The notes beneath the pieces are model-generated. The model was not told the origin of the DNA, ran no database searches, and saw nothing but the letters and a program-made list of their open reading frames with translations. A stretch of 64,000 nt of DNA from Rhodeus uyekii. Its lineage: Eukaryota; Chordata; Actinopteri; Cypriniformes; Acheilognathidae. Where the stretch lies: contig JAWRVZ010000605.1 in assembly GCA_037043235.1 (NCBI GenBank), positions 70,001-134,000 on the forward strand, in the 5' to 3' direction. Below, piece after piece: positions 31,715-43,668 of the stretch (positions within the stretch are counted from its first letter, which is position 1; each line of letters starts with the position of its first letter). Made by a program: the position numbers and the translations under genes.

Positions 31715-32073
31715 CCCCCATTTGTCACAGCCAGCTCACAAGCCGCAACTAAGAAGGAGACACACGTTGGATAGATAAAAAAAATAAACAACATTTATTA
31801 AAGTATGGAAATATTAATCATAACGAACACAAAGACAGATTCTCAATGGAAAATAACCAAAACTATATGTATGTGGCGAGCAGGGTGGGGTCGAGGGACC
31901 GTGAGAGCGTCACGAGAGCCGGTGGCGTGATTGATAATCTCTCTTGTCTCACGGAGGAGTGGAGACATAAAAGGAGGAGCGACGACAGTGAAGAACGAGA
32001 GAGGACTAGGCCTGGACTTTATGCTGAGTTTTGTGTGTGGGCGGCAGTTGTCCGTGAGGAACTGCTGCCATTA
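31715..32073 (-). mobile_element. LTR-like sequence next to the tRNA-Pro primer site
   Basis: On the minus strand it runs from TGGCAGCAG (32073) to CTGTGACA (31715), two bases before the primer-binding site, as at a 5' LTR/leader junction. A minus-strand AATAAA lies at 31798-31793 and a TATA-like CATAAAG near 32020. The right side abuts a (TAGA)n tract, which hides any target duplication. No internal retroviral genes follow on the left. Confidence 0.5.
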
Positions 32074-32083
32074 GATAGATAGA

Positions 32084-33230
32084 TCGATAGATAGTTTATT
32101 GCGATTTCACATGTAAAAGTACAGTATAACGAAATTAAACTTGGAGCAAGTCATACTTTTTTTCTCCAGAGATTACAGAATGCAGTTTAGCAAGCGTTAC
32201 ATGGCAACAGACATGACATACGCTGTACATGAGGTCACATGATGTGTTGAGAATGTGTGAATGTAGCCAAAGCTGCAGATGTTTTCGAGATCAGTTTCTA
32301 TGTTTTTGTCCTTGAAGGGAGATAAGAGTGCACAGGAGATAGCAGACTGGCTGACAGGCTAAATTCCCAACCGAGAGATAGGGACAAGTTAGGGACATTA
32401 GGACAGGAAAATACAATTGTTTAATCCATTTGATGATCTTCGGTAATTAGTCCGGATCATAATCAATCAGTCAGTTCTGGTCCTCAGCACTCACTCACGA
32501 CCAGTCGATGCAGTTCCCTAGACATTTCGTCTAGCCTCACGGCCAGACCGGTTACAGTCCGTAAAAGTTCACCGACCTGACCACCGATGGAACCCATTCT
32601 TCCCTGCGTGTCCGCAGTCCGGACTGCGATAATACGGTTCAGTTCCTCAATCTGTATCACTCTCTGATCTAGTTCCTTCAAACGGTTACCCACAACACCG
32701 ACGCGGTCCTTAATTTTCACAGACAGCGGCTGGGTGAATTTGCTTGCAGCTGTCTTACCAATCTTTCGATAGGTCAGGGCAATCCCAAAGCCAAAGATTA
32801 GGATCCCTGCCATCAATAATCCAATCACCTATAGATCTTCCGCATCTTCCATGGACAGAGCCTCCAGGCACAGGACTTGCCAGTTTTTCCATGAGTCCAT
32901 CACGTACCCCAAAGCAAACGTCCCGTCTGGGCATGTGGGTTCTCCTGGGCCAACCTTCCTTTGTGAAAAAATCTTGTTGATTGCGCTGATTGACCAGTTA
33001 ATCAGTTCCATTTCAGTATTTTCAGGAGTCCAGCAAGCAGCAAGTCAGAAAAAAAGACAAGAATACCAGAGCGCTAGAGCAGGGCGGGAGCAGATAGAAA
33101 CACGTCTGCACTGTATGAGAGTCAGAGTAAGAGAGGCGTTATGTTTATTTTGGATTTATGCTTTATTTATCATTAAAGTGTGTTTAACGTCTGCCAGTTC
33201 CCGCTCCTTCCTCCCCGAACATTGAACATT
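32084..33230 (-). mobile_element. Small retroposon-like unit carrying a membrane/coiled-coil ORF
   Basis: The minus strand reads from a C/T-rich leader (about 33060-33010) through the ORF at 32484-33011 to a 3' end with TTTCGTTATACTGTACTTTT and GCAATAAACTATCTATC, i.e. AATAAA followed by a (CTAT)n tail at 32074-32095. A short simple-repeat tail after a poly(A)-like signal suggests retroposition. Left and right limits are approximate and no target duplication is visible because both flanks are simple repeats. Confidence 0.4.
32484..33011 (-). pseudogene. Unknown single-pass membrane protein with coiled coil, one in-frame TAG
   Basis: One reading frame of 175 sense codons plus a single internal TAG (minus strand, about 32829-32831, after SMEDAEDL). 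N-terminal part: MELINWSISAINKIFSQRK, then CPDGTFALGYVMDSWKNWQV. After the TAG comes VIGLLMAGILIFGFGIALTY, a strong hydrophobic segment followed by RKIGK (positive-inside stop), then a heptad-like region (VVGNRLKELDQRVIQIEELN, GRMGSIGGQVGELLRTVTGL) ending VVSEC. I do not recognise it. It is neither a LINE, gag nor transposase by any motif I can see. The single stop in an otherwise clean frame suggests a recently disabled or readthrough gene. Confidence 0.5.
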
Positions 33231-33236
33231 GTTACA

Positions 33237-33273
<37 letters not shown>

Positions 33274-33276
<3 letters not shown>

Positions 33277-34337
33277 TAATACCTCGGTTTACGAGCGACT
33301 TGGTATACGAGCAAATCGGTGTACAAGCACGGAGGGTCGAATCGGTGTACGAGCATTGTATCGGTGTACAAGAAAAAATTTCCCTCACCAATGCGCAGTT
33401 TTGCGTCGAAAAGATCCCTTTATCACCCCTTCATTCATCCTCGTTCATTCTCTCAGTGTCTCTCAGTTTGGGTGCATCATTCACCACAGTGCATTATTTT
33501 ACAAGTTGTTGTGAATATGATTACATGTGAATATGATGAAACTTTATTAATGGAGCATGTTACCAACACCACACATTGCATACTAATGAGACTCACGTGT
33601 GTTCACAGTCCAACGCACCCAATGACGTTCTTAAAGGGCCATACACTTTTAGAGAACAGCATCCTATAACAGTTATAACTCTGTACAGATCATATAAATA
33701 AGTGATTTACAGCGGTTTTACCTCGTGTTGTTGCATTAATTGTGATCGCTATTCTTCACGTTGTAATATCGTTACAAATGTTGAAGGAACTAGTTAATAT
33801 GTGTTCAGTAAGTTTCGCTAGAGAGAGTTGAGTTCTGAGGGATTTGAGAGAGAGCTCGTAAGCAGAGATAGTTTTGATTCTTCTGTTATGTACGGCGTGG
33901 GTTGAAGCCAGAACCGCAATCTGATAGTTCTAAATAAAATCTCTGAATGAGAAGGAACCTGTCTGGTTATTAAAAGAAGCAACGCTACAATGTAGTGAAA
34001 TATATAAGCAGTAACACCCCACCCCCCTCCCCTCTCCTCTCGTCTCGATCATGACAGCAGTGAAGAGGTAAAGTGCGTGTTACAGTAAATAGTTAATAAT
34101 GACAGTTAAACTCTAAAAATACTTAATTAGTATTTATATGAGATCTTAATGGTTATAAGTTTAAATGTAACTAATAGGTTAAAACCCCAAAAATATTTAA
34201 AATGGGCATTTATGGTCGTGTGGAACGAATCAAGGGATTTTTAGTGCGTTCTTATGGGGGAAATTGTTTTGGTGTACGAGCATTTTGGTTTACGAGCTCG
34301 CTCTTGGAACGAATTAAACTCGGAAACCGAGGTATTA

Positions 34338-34340
<3 letters not shown>
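33274..34340. mobile_element. Tigger-like (pogo group) non-autonomous element 1
   Basis: Perfectly inverted ends: CAGTAATACCTCGGTTT (33274) and AAACCGAGGTATTACTG (34340), flanked by TA inside (TA)n tracts on both sides (33237-33273, 34341-34372). The interior repeats GGTGTACGAGCA/TTTACGAGC motifs near both ends. The CCTCGGTTTACGAG type of end is typical of Tigger elements. 1067 bp, no transposase frame. Confidence 0.85.
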
Positions 34341-34378
<38 letters not shown>

Positions 34379-34570
34379 CAGTGGAATCCGGTTATGTCGA
34401 CGGCCTCGGGGGTTGTAAAAAAGCCAGGGTGGGACTCACAGCAGCACTCGCAGTTCGTTGAGAAGCGTAAGAACGATATGTGGTTTCACTTCAGAGAGTC
34501 CTGCGTGGCGATGTGAGAGAAGTGTCACTGACAGAGCGACCACATGGACCACGATCCACATGCAATATAT
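34379..34570. mobile_element. Partial Tigger-like end
   Basis: CAGTGGAATCCGGTTATGTC at 34379, directly after a TA tract, has the form of a third Tigger-like terminal sequence. No inverted partner is found before the next element at 34574, so it is a truncated copy. Assignment rests on one end only. Confidence 0.4.
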
Positions 34571-34573
34571 ATA

Positions 34574-35325
34574 CAGTAGAACCCCGATTTACGAAATTAA
34601 TCCGTTCCTAGGTTGGTTTCGTATATCGGTCAGGTTTTTACATGTTGATTGCCTAATCCGTTCCAAGCCCTACAATAACACCATATTCAGCATGGGACAA
34701 AGCGCAACCCAGCTTCATACTTCTCAATAGTCTCTCTTTTCGACTCAATGAAAAGCACCCTCTTCTTCCCTTTGACTTCAGCAACAATCTTCACATCCAT
34801 GGGTACTGATTAGAAAAAAGTTTATGCTAAAAGCAGAGGCTGGTGGGAGCGATGCTGACCAATAGGAGAGCAGGATTGTAAAAAGTGTTCCCCTTCTTAC
34901 ATGGACTATTCCAGCCACCCCTGTCATTCAGTGCGAAATGGACTATTCTAAAATTTCCCTCGGAGTTCAGGAAGTGACTGACAGAGATCGGCTGAAGATT
35001 GTATATAGTTTATTGAGTGAAATACGGGGAATTAGTGTCAATCGTTGAGGTTTTATCGATCTATGCACCTTTAATAAACATCAGTTTTGGATCATTCCCT
35101 GAGTGAGACATCATTGTTCTGACCGGACAAACTGTAGTCTTCATCCAACCCGAACCAAAATCAGCGCGAATATCAAAACAAAACTCGGAAATCGTCGCCT
35201 CGCCGAGATTTCGTTTTTCGCATCTCGATCATTTTGTCGTAATTCGGGCGGAAAAAAACCCGAAATCTTTTATCGTATGTCGAACTTTTCGTACGTAGAG
35301 CGTTTCGTAAGTCGGGGTTCTACTG
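34574..35325. mobile_element. Tigger-like non-autonomous element 2
   Basis: Inverted ends CAGTAGAACCCCGATTTACG (34574) and CGTAAGTCGGGGTTCTACTG (35325), flanked by TA in TATATA runs (right tract 35326-35350). 752 bp without a transposase frame. The end sequence belongs to the same broad Tigger/pogo type as the element at 33274 but is a different subfamily. Confidence 0.85.
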
Positions 35326-35499
35326 TATATATATATATATATATATATATGAAATGTCTTTTTTATGAGTCATGATCTGATGAACTTATTCATTACCTTT
35401 AAATCATCAGAATATCAGCATTGAGCTCATTGACTATGAAACACATTCCATACAAAAGGGTCATCAAAACTGCCCCATTTGTTAAAAACACTGAAAACG

Positions 35500-35720
35500 A
35501 TGTATTTCTTTTTAAGGAACCTTTTTCAAAGCTCAAGCAAACAAATAGCCCTAGTTATTTATTTGATACTGTTATGGATCTATGCCCTAATTTAACGAGA
35601 AATAAAGTTTCATCCTCAAATGACACAGCAGTAATGATTTTATGAACTTCTTTACTTGTAAGGTTCATAATATTAGAGTGAAAATTGTAACCATGCAATT
35701 ACCCACTACAGTGTCACATT
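35500..35720 (+). mobile_element. L2 LINE fragment
   Basis: The frame reads SPSYLFDTVMDLCPNLTRNK, then after a stop NFFTCKVHNIRVKIVTMQL, matching YLFDTVTKLTRNKAS and NFFTCKTHSIREKIITMQ of the L2 at 21350-21600 but on the other strand. About 200 bp only. Confidence 0.75.
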
Positions 35721-36119
35721 ATACTGAAACATTACACATTATACACATTATACTGTACACTGTCGTGTCCCTGAGGAAAAAATCCACTCTTTCATTGATA
35801 TATGTACCTAAAAGAGCACAAATGCTTTGTTACTCTGGCTGTGCCTTATTAGGTCACAGCAATGCACCTATGAACATTGAGAACTGCTCTGGCAAAATAC
35901 ATTTTAATTATTTTAAACCATATCTGGACAGAAAAGTACATTTCTATCACTGGGGGTGTATAATTGTTCTTTTAGAGGTACAAACAAGGAGGTACAAAAT
36001 GTGCCAATGTTCAGAGGTGTATTGCTGTGCTCTGGTGCAGACAAAGCATTTATACTCTAAGGCGCCCCTTAAAAGCCTTACATTTTCTAAAAAATGCCCA
36101 GCCTCATTTGGCTGGAATG

Positions 36120-36474
36120 TGTCGGCAGTGTTTAGATGATGAAGGAATTGATGCTATTGACTGACTCTCACGTTCAGGACACTATCCTCCTCCACACATT
36201 GGGCTAAACACACGCCTGACTGGCATTATGAGCTCCTGTGATGAACTTCATGTGAGTTTGATCAGCCTTCAGTGTTTTACATTGATTTTGGTATGAATCC
36301 AGCCCTCAGTGTGTTAATGATTTTATTTTCCACTGGCTGTTGTCATATAAACATGCATCATGTTTGTTCTTGACAAATTATAGTGCTCATATAATAAAGA
36401 TTTTCAAATTGAATATTTCTTTCATTGACATCCAATGTGTGATATAACGGTTCCCTTAATTTTTTGAGCAGTAT
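36120..36474. mobile_element. Remnant of a Tc1/mariner-like element, right end
   Basis: Ends GGTTCCCTTAATTTTTTGAG then CAGTATA (36472), the inverse of the TATACTGCTCAAAAAAATTAAAGG-type end frequent in fish genomes (from memory). The preceding ~350 bp shows no intact transposase and I cannot find the left end. Confidence 0.45.
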
Positions 36475-37110
36475 ATAATTATTTAATTAATTCATGCATT
36501 AAATCATTGTTTGTCTGAAAATGTATGAATTCACGATGGCTGCATTTGTCTAGTGTGTATTAATGCATAGCTATGCCATATGACAATACAATTAAATTAC
36601 ATTCTGCTTTTTTTTAACCAAAATATCTCATTTTCAGTAAGAAAATAAGTAAGACAATTAGTCGTAATTAATGTTAACAAAACATAATTAATGTCCATAG
36701 GTGTATTCCAGAAAGCAGGTTATGTGACACACCCATATGTGTTTAAGGCTAAGTAAGTGGATATCTCAACTTTTGGTTCCTAAATCGGAGGAAGCTTTCA
36801 GGGTATGTGAGTCGCCATAGCAACTTACTCTGAGCAAACCCTGATCCAGTGCAGCTTCTGTTTGAGGGTTAGTTTAGTTGATGACCTATTGAGTTGATTT
36901 AGTTTAGACCTATTGATGAGGAACCAGTGGGTGTGACAGACAGATAGATAGATAGATAGATAGACAGCCATATCACTCAAAACTACAGTTCCCAGCATTC
37001 CTCCTGCTCATCACCTGCTGTCACTCAGCCATCACCTGCACCTGCTCCTGATCAGCTCATCACCACAGTATTTAAGAACACACCTCACTCACATGCTTTT
37101 TTTCCCCCAG
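36475..37110. other. No gene; (GATA)n at 36939-36964 and a promoter-like fragment
   Basis: 36700-36920 begins GTGTATTCCAGAAAGCAGGTTATGTGAC, a string of a type seen in decayed fish DNA transposons (family uncertain). A GATA microsatellite follows at 36939-36964. Then AACTACAGTTCCCAGCATTCC and CAGTATTTAAGAACACACC (37069) resemble U3/promoter pieces of fish LTRs. This marks the proximal edge of the T-rich subtelomere. Confidence 0.35.
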
Positions 37111-40100
37111 GTCTATGGCTTGGACAATGGTTTTGTTGGCTATTTACTTCAGTCATTTACCTTCTGAGATTTCGCCCAAGGTCTTGTCTGCAGTCCTGCA
37201 GTCTCTGGAAGATGAAGACATTATTCATTCACTCTAATGGCCACCAAAAGGTTGGTGGATGTTACCAGTTGACATCATCCACTCCCTCTTAACCTGTGAG
37301 CATAACACTGTAAAATTGTGGGTATATCTTCTGAAGCACCATGTGTGGAGATTGTTTAAGGACATAGAGAAAGCACTCGAGTGGTTTTGTTTGTGTAGCA
37401 CTTAATGTCCTGTTACACCTTGTATCTCTCCCTCTCATTGTTTTACAGCTGTTATACAATTTCAAAGACCCAAAACAAACTTTTTGTACAATGGCCGTAT
37501 TTGGCTCCTCTTCGGGTTTACTGAGATCTGGATTAGCTCAAATAACAAATCCATGGCACTTTTGCTACCTTGGAGGGTTTTGAGAAAAGGTGTGGTTGTT
37601 GCTTGTTCTTTGAAATGCTTTTCTTTACAGTTTTCAGAACTTATGCTGTTACCAATGCTGAGCTTAACTGTGCTGTATGGGGTATATTGTTCTCTAGGGT
37701 GTGATTCTGTTCTGATTTGTTCTCGTGTTGACTGAACGGTCCACCTTGAGGCTCATGGCATAGCGTTCTAAGCTCTTCTAACCTTGTGAGACCTTTTTAA
37801 TGGTAGGTGGTGCGTCTCACAGGTCTTCATCTCTTACAACCATCAGAATATTAATCTAGATGCCAACAGTTCATCACAATGCAAAGGAAATGATACACAT
37901 TATTTGTATTAACAGTATTGTAGCTGTTTTTATGGTCCTTTTTTATACAAATGAACTTTTCCACTTTCATGTTGTGTTACTGCAAGTTAACTTGCAGGAT
38001 TTTACTGATCGGCACCCCATAAACTTGGAGGGGATGGGGAACTATAAGTTTCCTGTAGTTAACTTCAGCTTCATTCATGAATTGTCTTTCATGAATGCTT
38101 GGTTGTCTTTTTCCTTGGTCTAACACTGAACTTTAGCACTAAGTATTCATAGTTTTGCGCTGTAGTTTCTACACAATCTTTGAAGCTTAAAATAGAAGTA
38201 AACAAAATTATAAAAAACCATGAGGAGTACTGAACAATGAACAGTCATGTTGTTGTTTTTTTGTGACGACCTTGGCTTCTCCAAAACCAGGCCTTCGTTT
38301 GTGTGGAAATTCAGATTGCGTGAATTTTCTACAAGAGTACTTTATTGCAGTCGGGTGTGTATTGGTGCTTGAGCTATTGGGTTTTGGTAATTTCTGTAAG
38401 TATATCCACATGTCTGGTCATTTGTGCTCCAGTCCCAGGCCTTAATTCAGGCATGGACATGTTTTCAGATTGCTGGAATTGGCCAATTTCTAGAAATTCT
38501 CCATTGCAGTCTCTTGTGTATGTGATCATGTTCCACATTGTTTATGCTGTATTACCAAGCCTTTTGTGTGGAAGTTTTCAGATTTGTTTATTTAAGTGGT
38601 TTTTCTCAAAGCTCTTGCAGGTATATAACACGTATTACTTGACCGTTGTATTTGTGCTCCTTGTATCAGGCTTTTGTCTGGACTCTTTCAGATGTACATT
38701 TTAACGGTTTGTGACTGTATATAGATGGATAATGTAGACAAAGTGGGAACTTTATGCAACTGAGATGAAGGGAACCATAGATTAACTATAGAGAATTTGG
38801 TTTGGTGTTGAATCCACCCCAAAAAAACAGTCTTTTCTTTTGTATTATGCCCATTCTCTTCTGCTTCAGAATTTGTGCCCACTTTTTAAAATGCTGAAAT
38901 TTCTTTTCCACTGAAATTTTTTTCTTGGTTGAATGGCAAGCCAGATTCCTTGGTTACTTTGTTCACTTGCTGTGACCTTTGGGAAAAGTTATTCACCTTT
39001 TTAGTGGTCAACAAAATGACTTCATTAGCACAAACGGAGTAATGTTCTCCACTTGAATTTCACTGATTAAATTTAACTGCACCTCAAAGCTTCAGGGATG
39101 GTCTAACATGTGTGCGTCTAACAAGCTTTTGACGTTCACAATGTTTCTGTTTACAAATGTACTCCGCATTCTCAGCATGGGTTTTTATTTTTATCTGCCT
39201 TAGAACATTTGTATACATATTCTGACAGATTTTCCATCTTTATGACCCTTTACTCTGTCCCTTTTCTATTCAAATGAAACCCTTTTTTGGCATTTGACTT
39301 GGAGTGATTGACTGCTGATTACTCTTAAACCTAGGACTACTATTCAGGGAAGTTTAAGTTATTTTTGCCTGATGCTGTTGCTTTAACTTGTTTGAACAAG
39401 TAGCCTTTTGATTGTACGGTTGTGGTTAATGGAGTACTTGCTTGTGCTCTTGACAACCTTGATGTGTGGAATTTTTACAGGTTGGGCACAGTTTCCCAAC
39501 AGCTTCATGGTGGAGCATGTTTCCGTATCTGCAAATATCCTCCATATTTTAGCTCTGCTTGTCAGACTTGGCTTGAACTTTATTTAATTCTGTTCCAGTT
39601 GGTGTGGATGTATGCTCCTGTAGCACGCTGTTGTGCTTGTGCACGATTCATATTTGTGCCTTCAGTTTAAGCCTATATTTTTCACTTGCCTTGATGCACC
39701 TCTTGTAGTTAAGGTTTATGTTGTAACTGACCTTTTTGCACTTACACCAGTTTCGTTTGTCTGATTTCCTTCCAAAACTTTGACCCTCTTCGTCCCTATT
39801 CATCTATGATCTTGTTTCGTTGATCATTGGTAACTTTAACAAAGCTTTCAGCCAAGCATGTTCAGGGTTTAGTTATACACTTAAACTGTTTGTCATACCC
39901 TGAAGAGAATGGTCTTTGGTCTTTGTTTTAGGTGGTATGGATGTATGCCTTTAAGCTGTTTTTGTATTGACTTTGAGTTTTTTGCCTTTGCTACTATCCC
40001 TTTAGTCTCTTCCTTTTAATTTGATTTTCCCAGACGGTGTTTGGCGACTTGCACCTTGGCAATTTTTCCTCTTCCTCTTTGGCTATAATTTCCCCTTTAG

Positions 40101-41325
40101 TGTTTCAATAAGTCAAGAGGTGCAACCTTGCATGAAAAGTTTTCAATGTATGATCGATGGTAAGAGAAATCCTAATAACATTCTCACCTTGCCAACTTTT
40201 TTAGGGCTCCTCACCTTCAGCACTTGGACAAGAGTAATGTAATCTGGGTCCATTTTGTACCTAAAAATTGTACCTCATTTTCGAATACTTCACATTTATG
40301 GGGGGTTAACTTGACGACACTGTTCTGAGAACTGCAACACTGAGTGAACCGTTATCTAAATGGGTCAGACATGGCTCATCGTGCAGTTCCCTCAGCCATT
40401 CCTCCATGCTCTTATCAAATGCACCTGCCGAATTCTAATCCGAACTGGATCTTCACCCACTCACTTAATCCCCATGCTGTTACAAATGCACCAAGGTCAA
40501 CAAATTCCTCTACAAACTCTTGGTGATGGGCTTTGCCTTGATCAACGACTGCAAGGCTGTGCCTGGTTTTCAGCATGGCCTGTATGTGGGGAGTAGGGTG
40601 TCTGTCTGGAACGGATGGATTTAACTCGCAGTAGTCAGAGGCGGCGAGTTCCATTTTGCACGCCACTCTATTGGCATTTAAATCAACCTTGTATTGTACA
40701 GAACTTTGGTGCTCCTTGCGGCTGTTTTTAAATGTGCTAAACAAATTGAACTTGGTGACTAGTATGGTGACTTAGTAGTCATCTTATTTAACACGGGTAT
40801 TCCTTAAACTCCCTACACCGTGGCTTTGGTACAGACTTCTATGTGCTTCATGGGTTTGGTATCTTGAGGCAACGTTTTAGATTGGAGAGATGGAATGCAT
40901 CCCACCTCATTGTCAAGCAAAAGCATTACTCCATTAGAAGTTCAGGCGTTAAGTTATTAAAACAAACTGGAGAGTCCCAGACACCTTTATTTTTGAGTCT
41001 TTGACATTGCATCATTGCATCTTTGACTTTTTTTTTGGGAAGAGTTGGGTGACGTTTGCAGCTGTCATGCAAGAAGTCTCTTTCTGGGCTGTTACTGGTC
41101 TCATCTCAGTGAGGGATATGGCTTTCACACTGTATGCGCAGAACTGTCTTTGGAGGCAGGGCAAATGTCATGAGGTGTATTGTTTGATAAACGGAATGTA
41201 GATGTGACCTGGTCCCTCTCTGGAGGTGGATATGATTTCCTCCCTTTAAGTCATCTGGTGTAAAATGAGCGTCTTGGTCAGATTGCAAAAGTACAGTTTT
41301 AATACAACAGTTGATAGCCCTAGCT

Positions 41326-41995
41326 CAGGGGTGGGCAAACTACGGCTCGCGAGCCATATCCGGCCCGTTGGGCTTTTTAATTTCCTTGTAATGTCTCTGT
41401 CGTGGCTGCAAGTGGCAGTGGCGCTGAAGCGGTGTTGGGGAGTAGGAGTGTGTCGCAAACCCCTCTACACCCCCCTTTATGGCGTTGATACTGTGATGAA
41501 AAGGAACGAGCGCAAAACTGTTTGCGCGCGCGTAAATTACATCCGCGAGCGGAAAACAGAGCTACACATAAATACGGTACCCGCGAGCTCATCTTAATCA
41601 TTCGCGCGCGCGAACATCCGCCCGCTCTCGACTGCTGTTTTTGCTCGCGGGAGCACTTATTTTTGTCAGTCGTGGGGCGGGGCTTGCTCTTTTAATAGTA
41701 ACATCAAACGTCATTGGTTAGTTCCCTTTTTCCAGAGGTCAGTTGTTATTGGACGCCTGTGATTGTCAATCTAGAGCTGAGGCAAATATACGATTCAGTC
41801 ATATTGCATATTATGGTTTTCGTTTTGTTGTAATTTCGCGTGTCCCAGTCGAGTGATTTAAGACCAAACTATACTTTATACATGTTTTCTAGGATTTCTT
41901 ATAAGTAAATGCACAGGTACGACCTTCACCCTGGCCCCTCTGTCAATTTTAAGAAACCAATGTGGCCTGCGAGACAAATAGTTTGCCCACCGCTG
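41326..41995. mobile_element. Non-autonomous hAT-type element with 8-bp target duplication
   Basis: Ends CAGGGGTGGGCAAACTACGG (41326) and ATAGTTTGCCCACCGCTG (41995), inverted complements with few mismatches. Flanks CCCTAGCT (41318-41325) and CCCTAGCC (41996-42003) are an 8-bp duplication with one change. The 670-bp interior is CpG-rich (GCGCGCG, CGCGAGC), unlike the T-rich surroundings, and has no transposase frame. Confidence 0.85.
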
Positions 41996-43544
41996 CCCTA
42001 GCCTGTCTGGCTGGAATTTGTTACTGACCTTCATGCTTTTTCTACTCCATCACTGCAACGGTCTTGACTTCTCATGAAGTTCAGTAATGCCTTTGCTTTC
42101 TTGCAATCACAGGAATTTACAGTGCTCACTGCTTTAGTTGTGACTCTGGCAGGTTGCTCTACACCACTGTTCAGCAGATAGTTAATGACACTATCCAATG
42201 ATGGGTACTTCTGCCACCCCATCAATTAATATTGGTAACTCCAATGGTATAGCTTTGTTCCCAGCTTAAGTGGTACTTCAATACAACTTTCAAATGAGGT
42301 TTATTTGAGTCACTGCTCAATCCAGTGAAGCCGCATTGTGTGTGTGAGTGTGTAATGTTTCCACCTCATTCATCAGACAGACTTGTGAGCCTGTGCCCCA
42401 TAGCACCTGTGTTTCTACCCTATCAAAGAAACGGTTCACAATACATTTATCTCTAATCAAAGTCAATTGTGTATTTGGTTGTCAACTGATTGGCAGTAAT
42501 CTGATCAGCTGTAAGTGGCTCCTTCCACTTTGCTGCCTCCTGAGCTTCCAGCTGCTTAATGCTGTCACACAGGAGTTGACTTTGTTCTGGCCACAGTGGT
42601 GATGGTGTTAATGCCATGCTGCTAGCAGACTGTCTTTCTGCAGGTGGACCTCTGCATCCTCTGGAAAGGATGCTTTTAAAACTTCCAGCTTGCTTTTAAA
42701 ACCACGATCACATTGGTCACCCCTACAAGCTGCTTTCATTCACTCCTCCCTCCTTTTTCTCTGTGCTGTGCAGAACGGTGTACTCACCACCTTTCCTGAT
42801 TTCCCCTCAGCTGCTTGATAACCTCATGGAGTTCAGTCTTGTCTGACTTGTGGGATTTTAAGTTTTCACTTGCATGGGCACAGACTGCTCTTTGCCTCGA
42901 AGTATGACCAATTCTCTCCTGGCTTTGTAATTCTGCCAGAATCTTCATTACCAGATGACGTATAATCTCTGATGTATGCATTTTCCTTGAACTTGCTGTT
43001 CTGACTAGCAACTTTGATCGTCGCTGTGAGACTTCATCTGTGATTAAGACCATCCAGGCAGATATTGAGTTCATATTTGATGTGCTCATTAACCCAGTTC
43101 CTAGCATACACAGCAATCTCGTTTATGAGAACTTTATGGTTCTTCACCTGGCTCTCGAGCAGCAGCTAAAAGTCTTTCAACTCAGTAGCTCATAAAAGGA
43201 AGTTGTTGACTTGCGGTGCTCTTGAGTGATTTGTCAGTCAATGATGCACGTCTGAGTTTTCTTCTTTGAAATGGCATTTCAGGATTTTACACAACAGACA
43301 TACTGCTCTTATTACGGGATCAATTATCTCAGTTTCCTAGTGTCCTGTTCACTCCAGAATCATTTTCATGCATCAAATTGAATGACCGCTTGCATTTGTT
43401 TCTGATTTGGTAATTTAGTCTTAAATCATATTGGATAGTGACTACAGGAACTGCATGCTTTTGGGAAAACAGTGGGACTTGAACCCATTAGGAACTTTCA
43501 AACTCAGGTGCTGGATTTCACTTTAGAATGCTTTGATTCACTTA

Positions 43545-43668
43545 CATTTGTGCTTTTATCCAAAGCGACTTGCATTGCGTTCAAGAAACAAATTGAATCA
43601 GTTCTTGTTTTTCCCTAGGATCAAACCCATGACCTTGGCGTCGTAAACGCCAATGCTCTACAGAAAAG
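43545..43668 (-). mobile_element. tRNA-headed SINE, same family as 24918-25066
   Basis: On the minus strand: CTGTAGAGCATTGGCG (A-box region), AAGGTCATGGGTTTGATCC (B box), CTAGGG..AACAAGAACTGATT, then the tail GCAAGTCGCTTTGGATAAAAG. Complete head-to-tail order, inserted in the subtelomeric domain. Confidence 0.8.

Noticed and set aside
33754..33996. Possible short LTR inside Tigger-like element 1 (TGTAATATCG to GCTACA, with AATAAA near 33933)
   Set aside because: No matching target duplication and poor agreement of the two ends.
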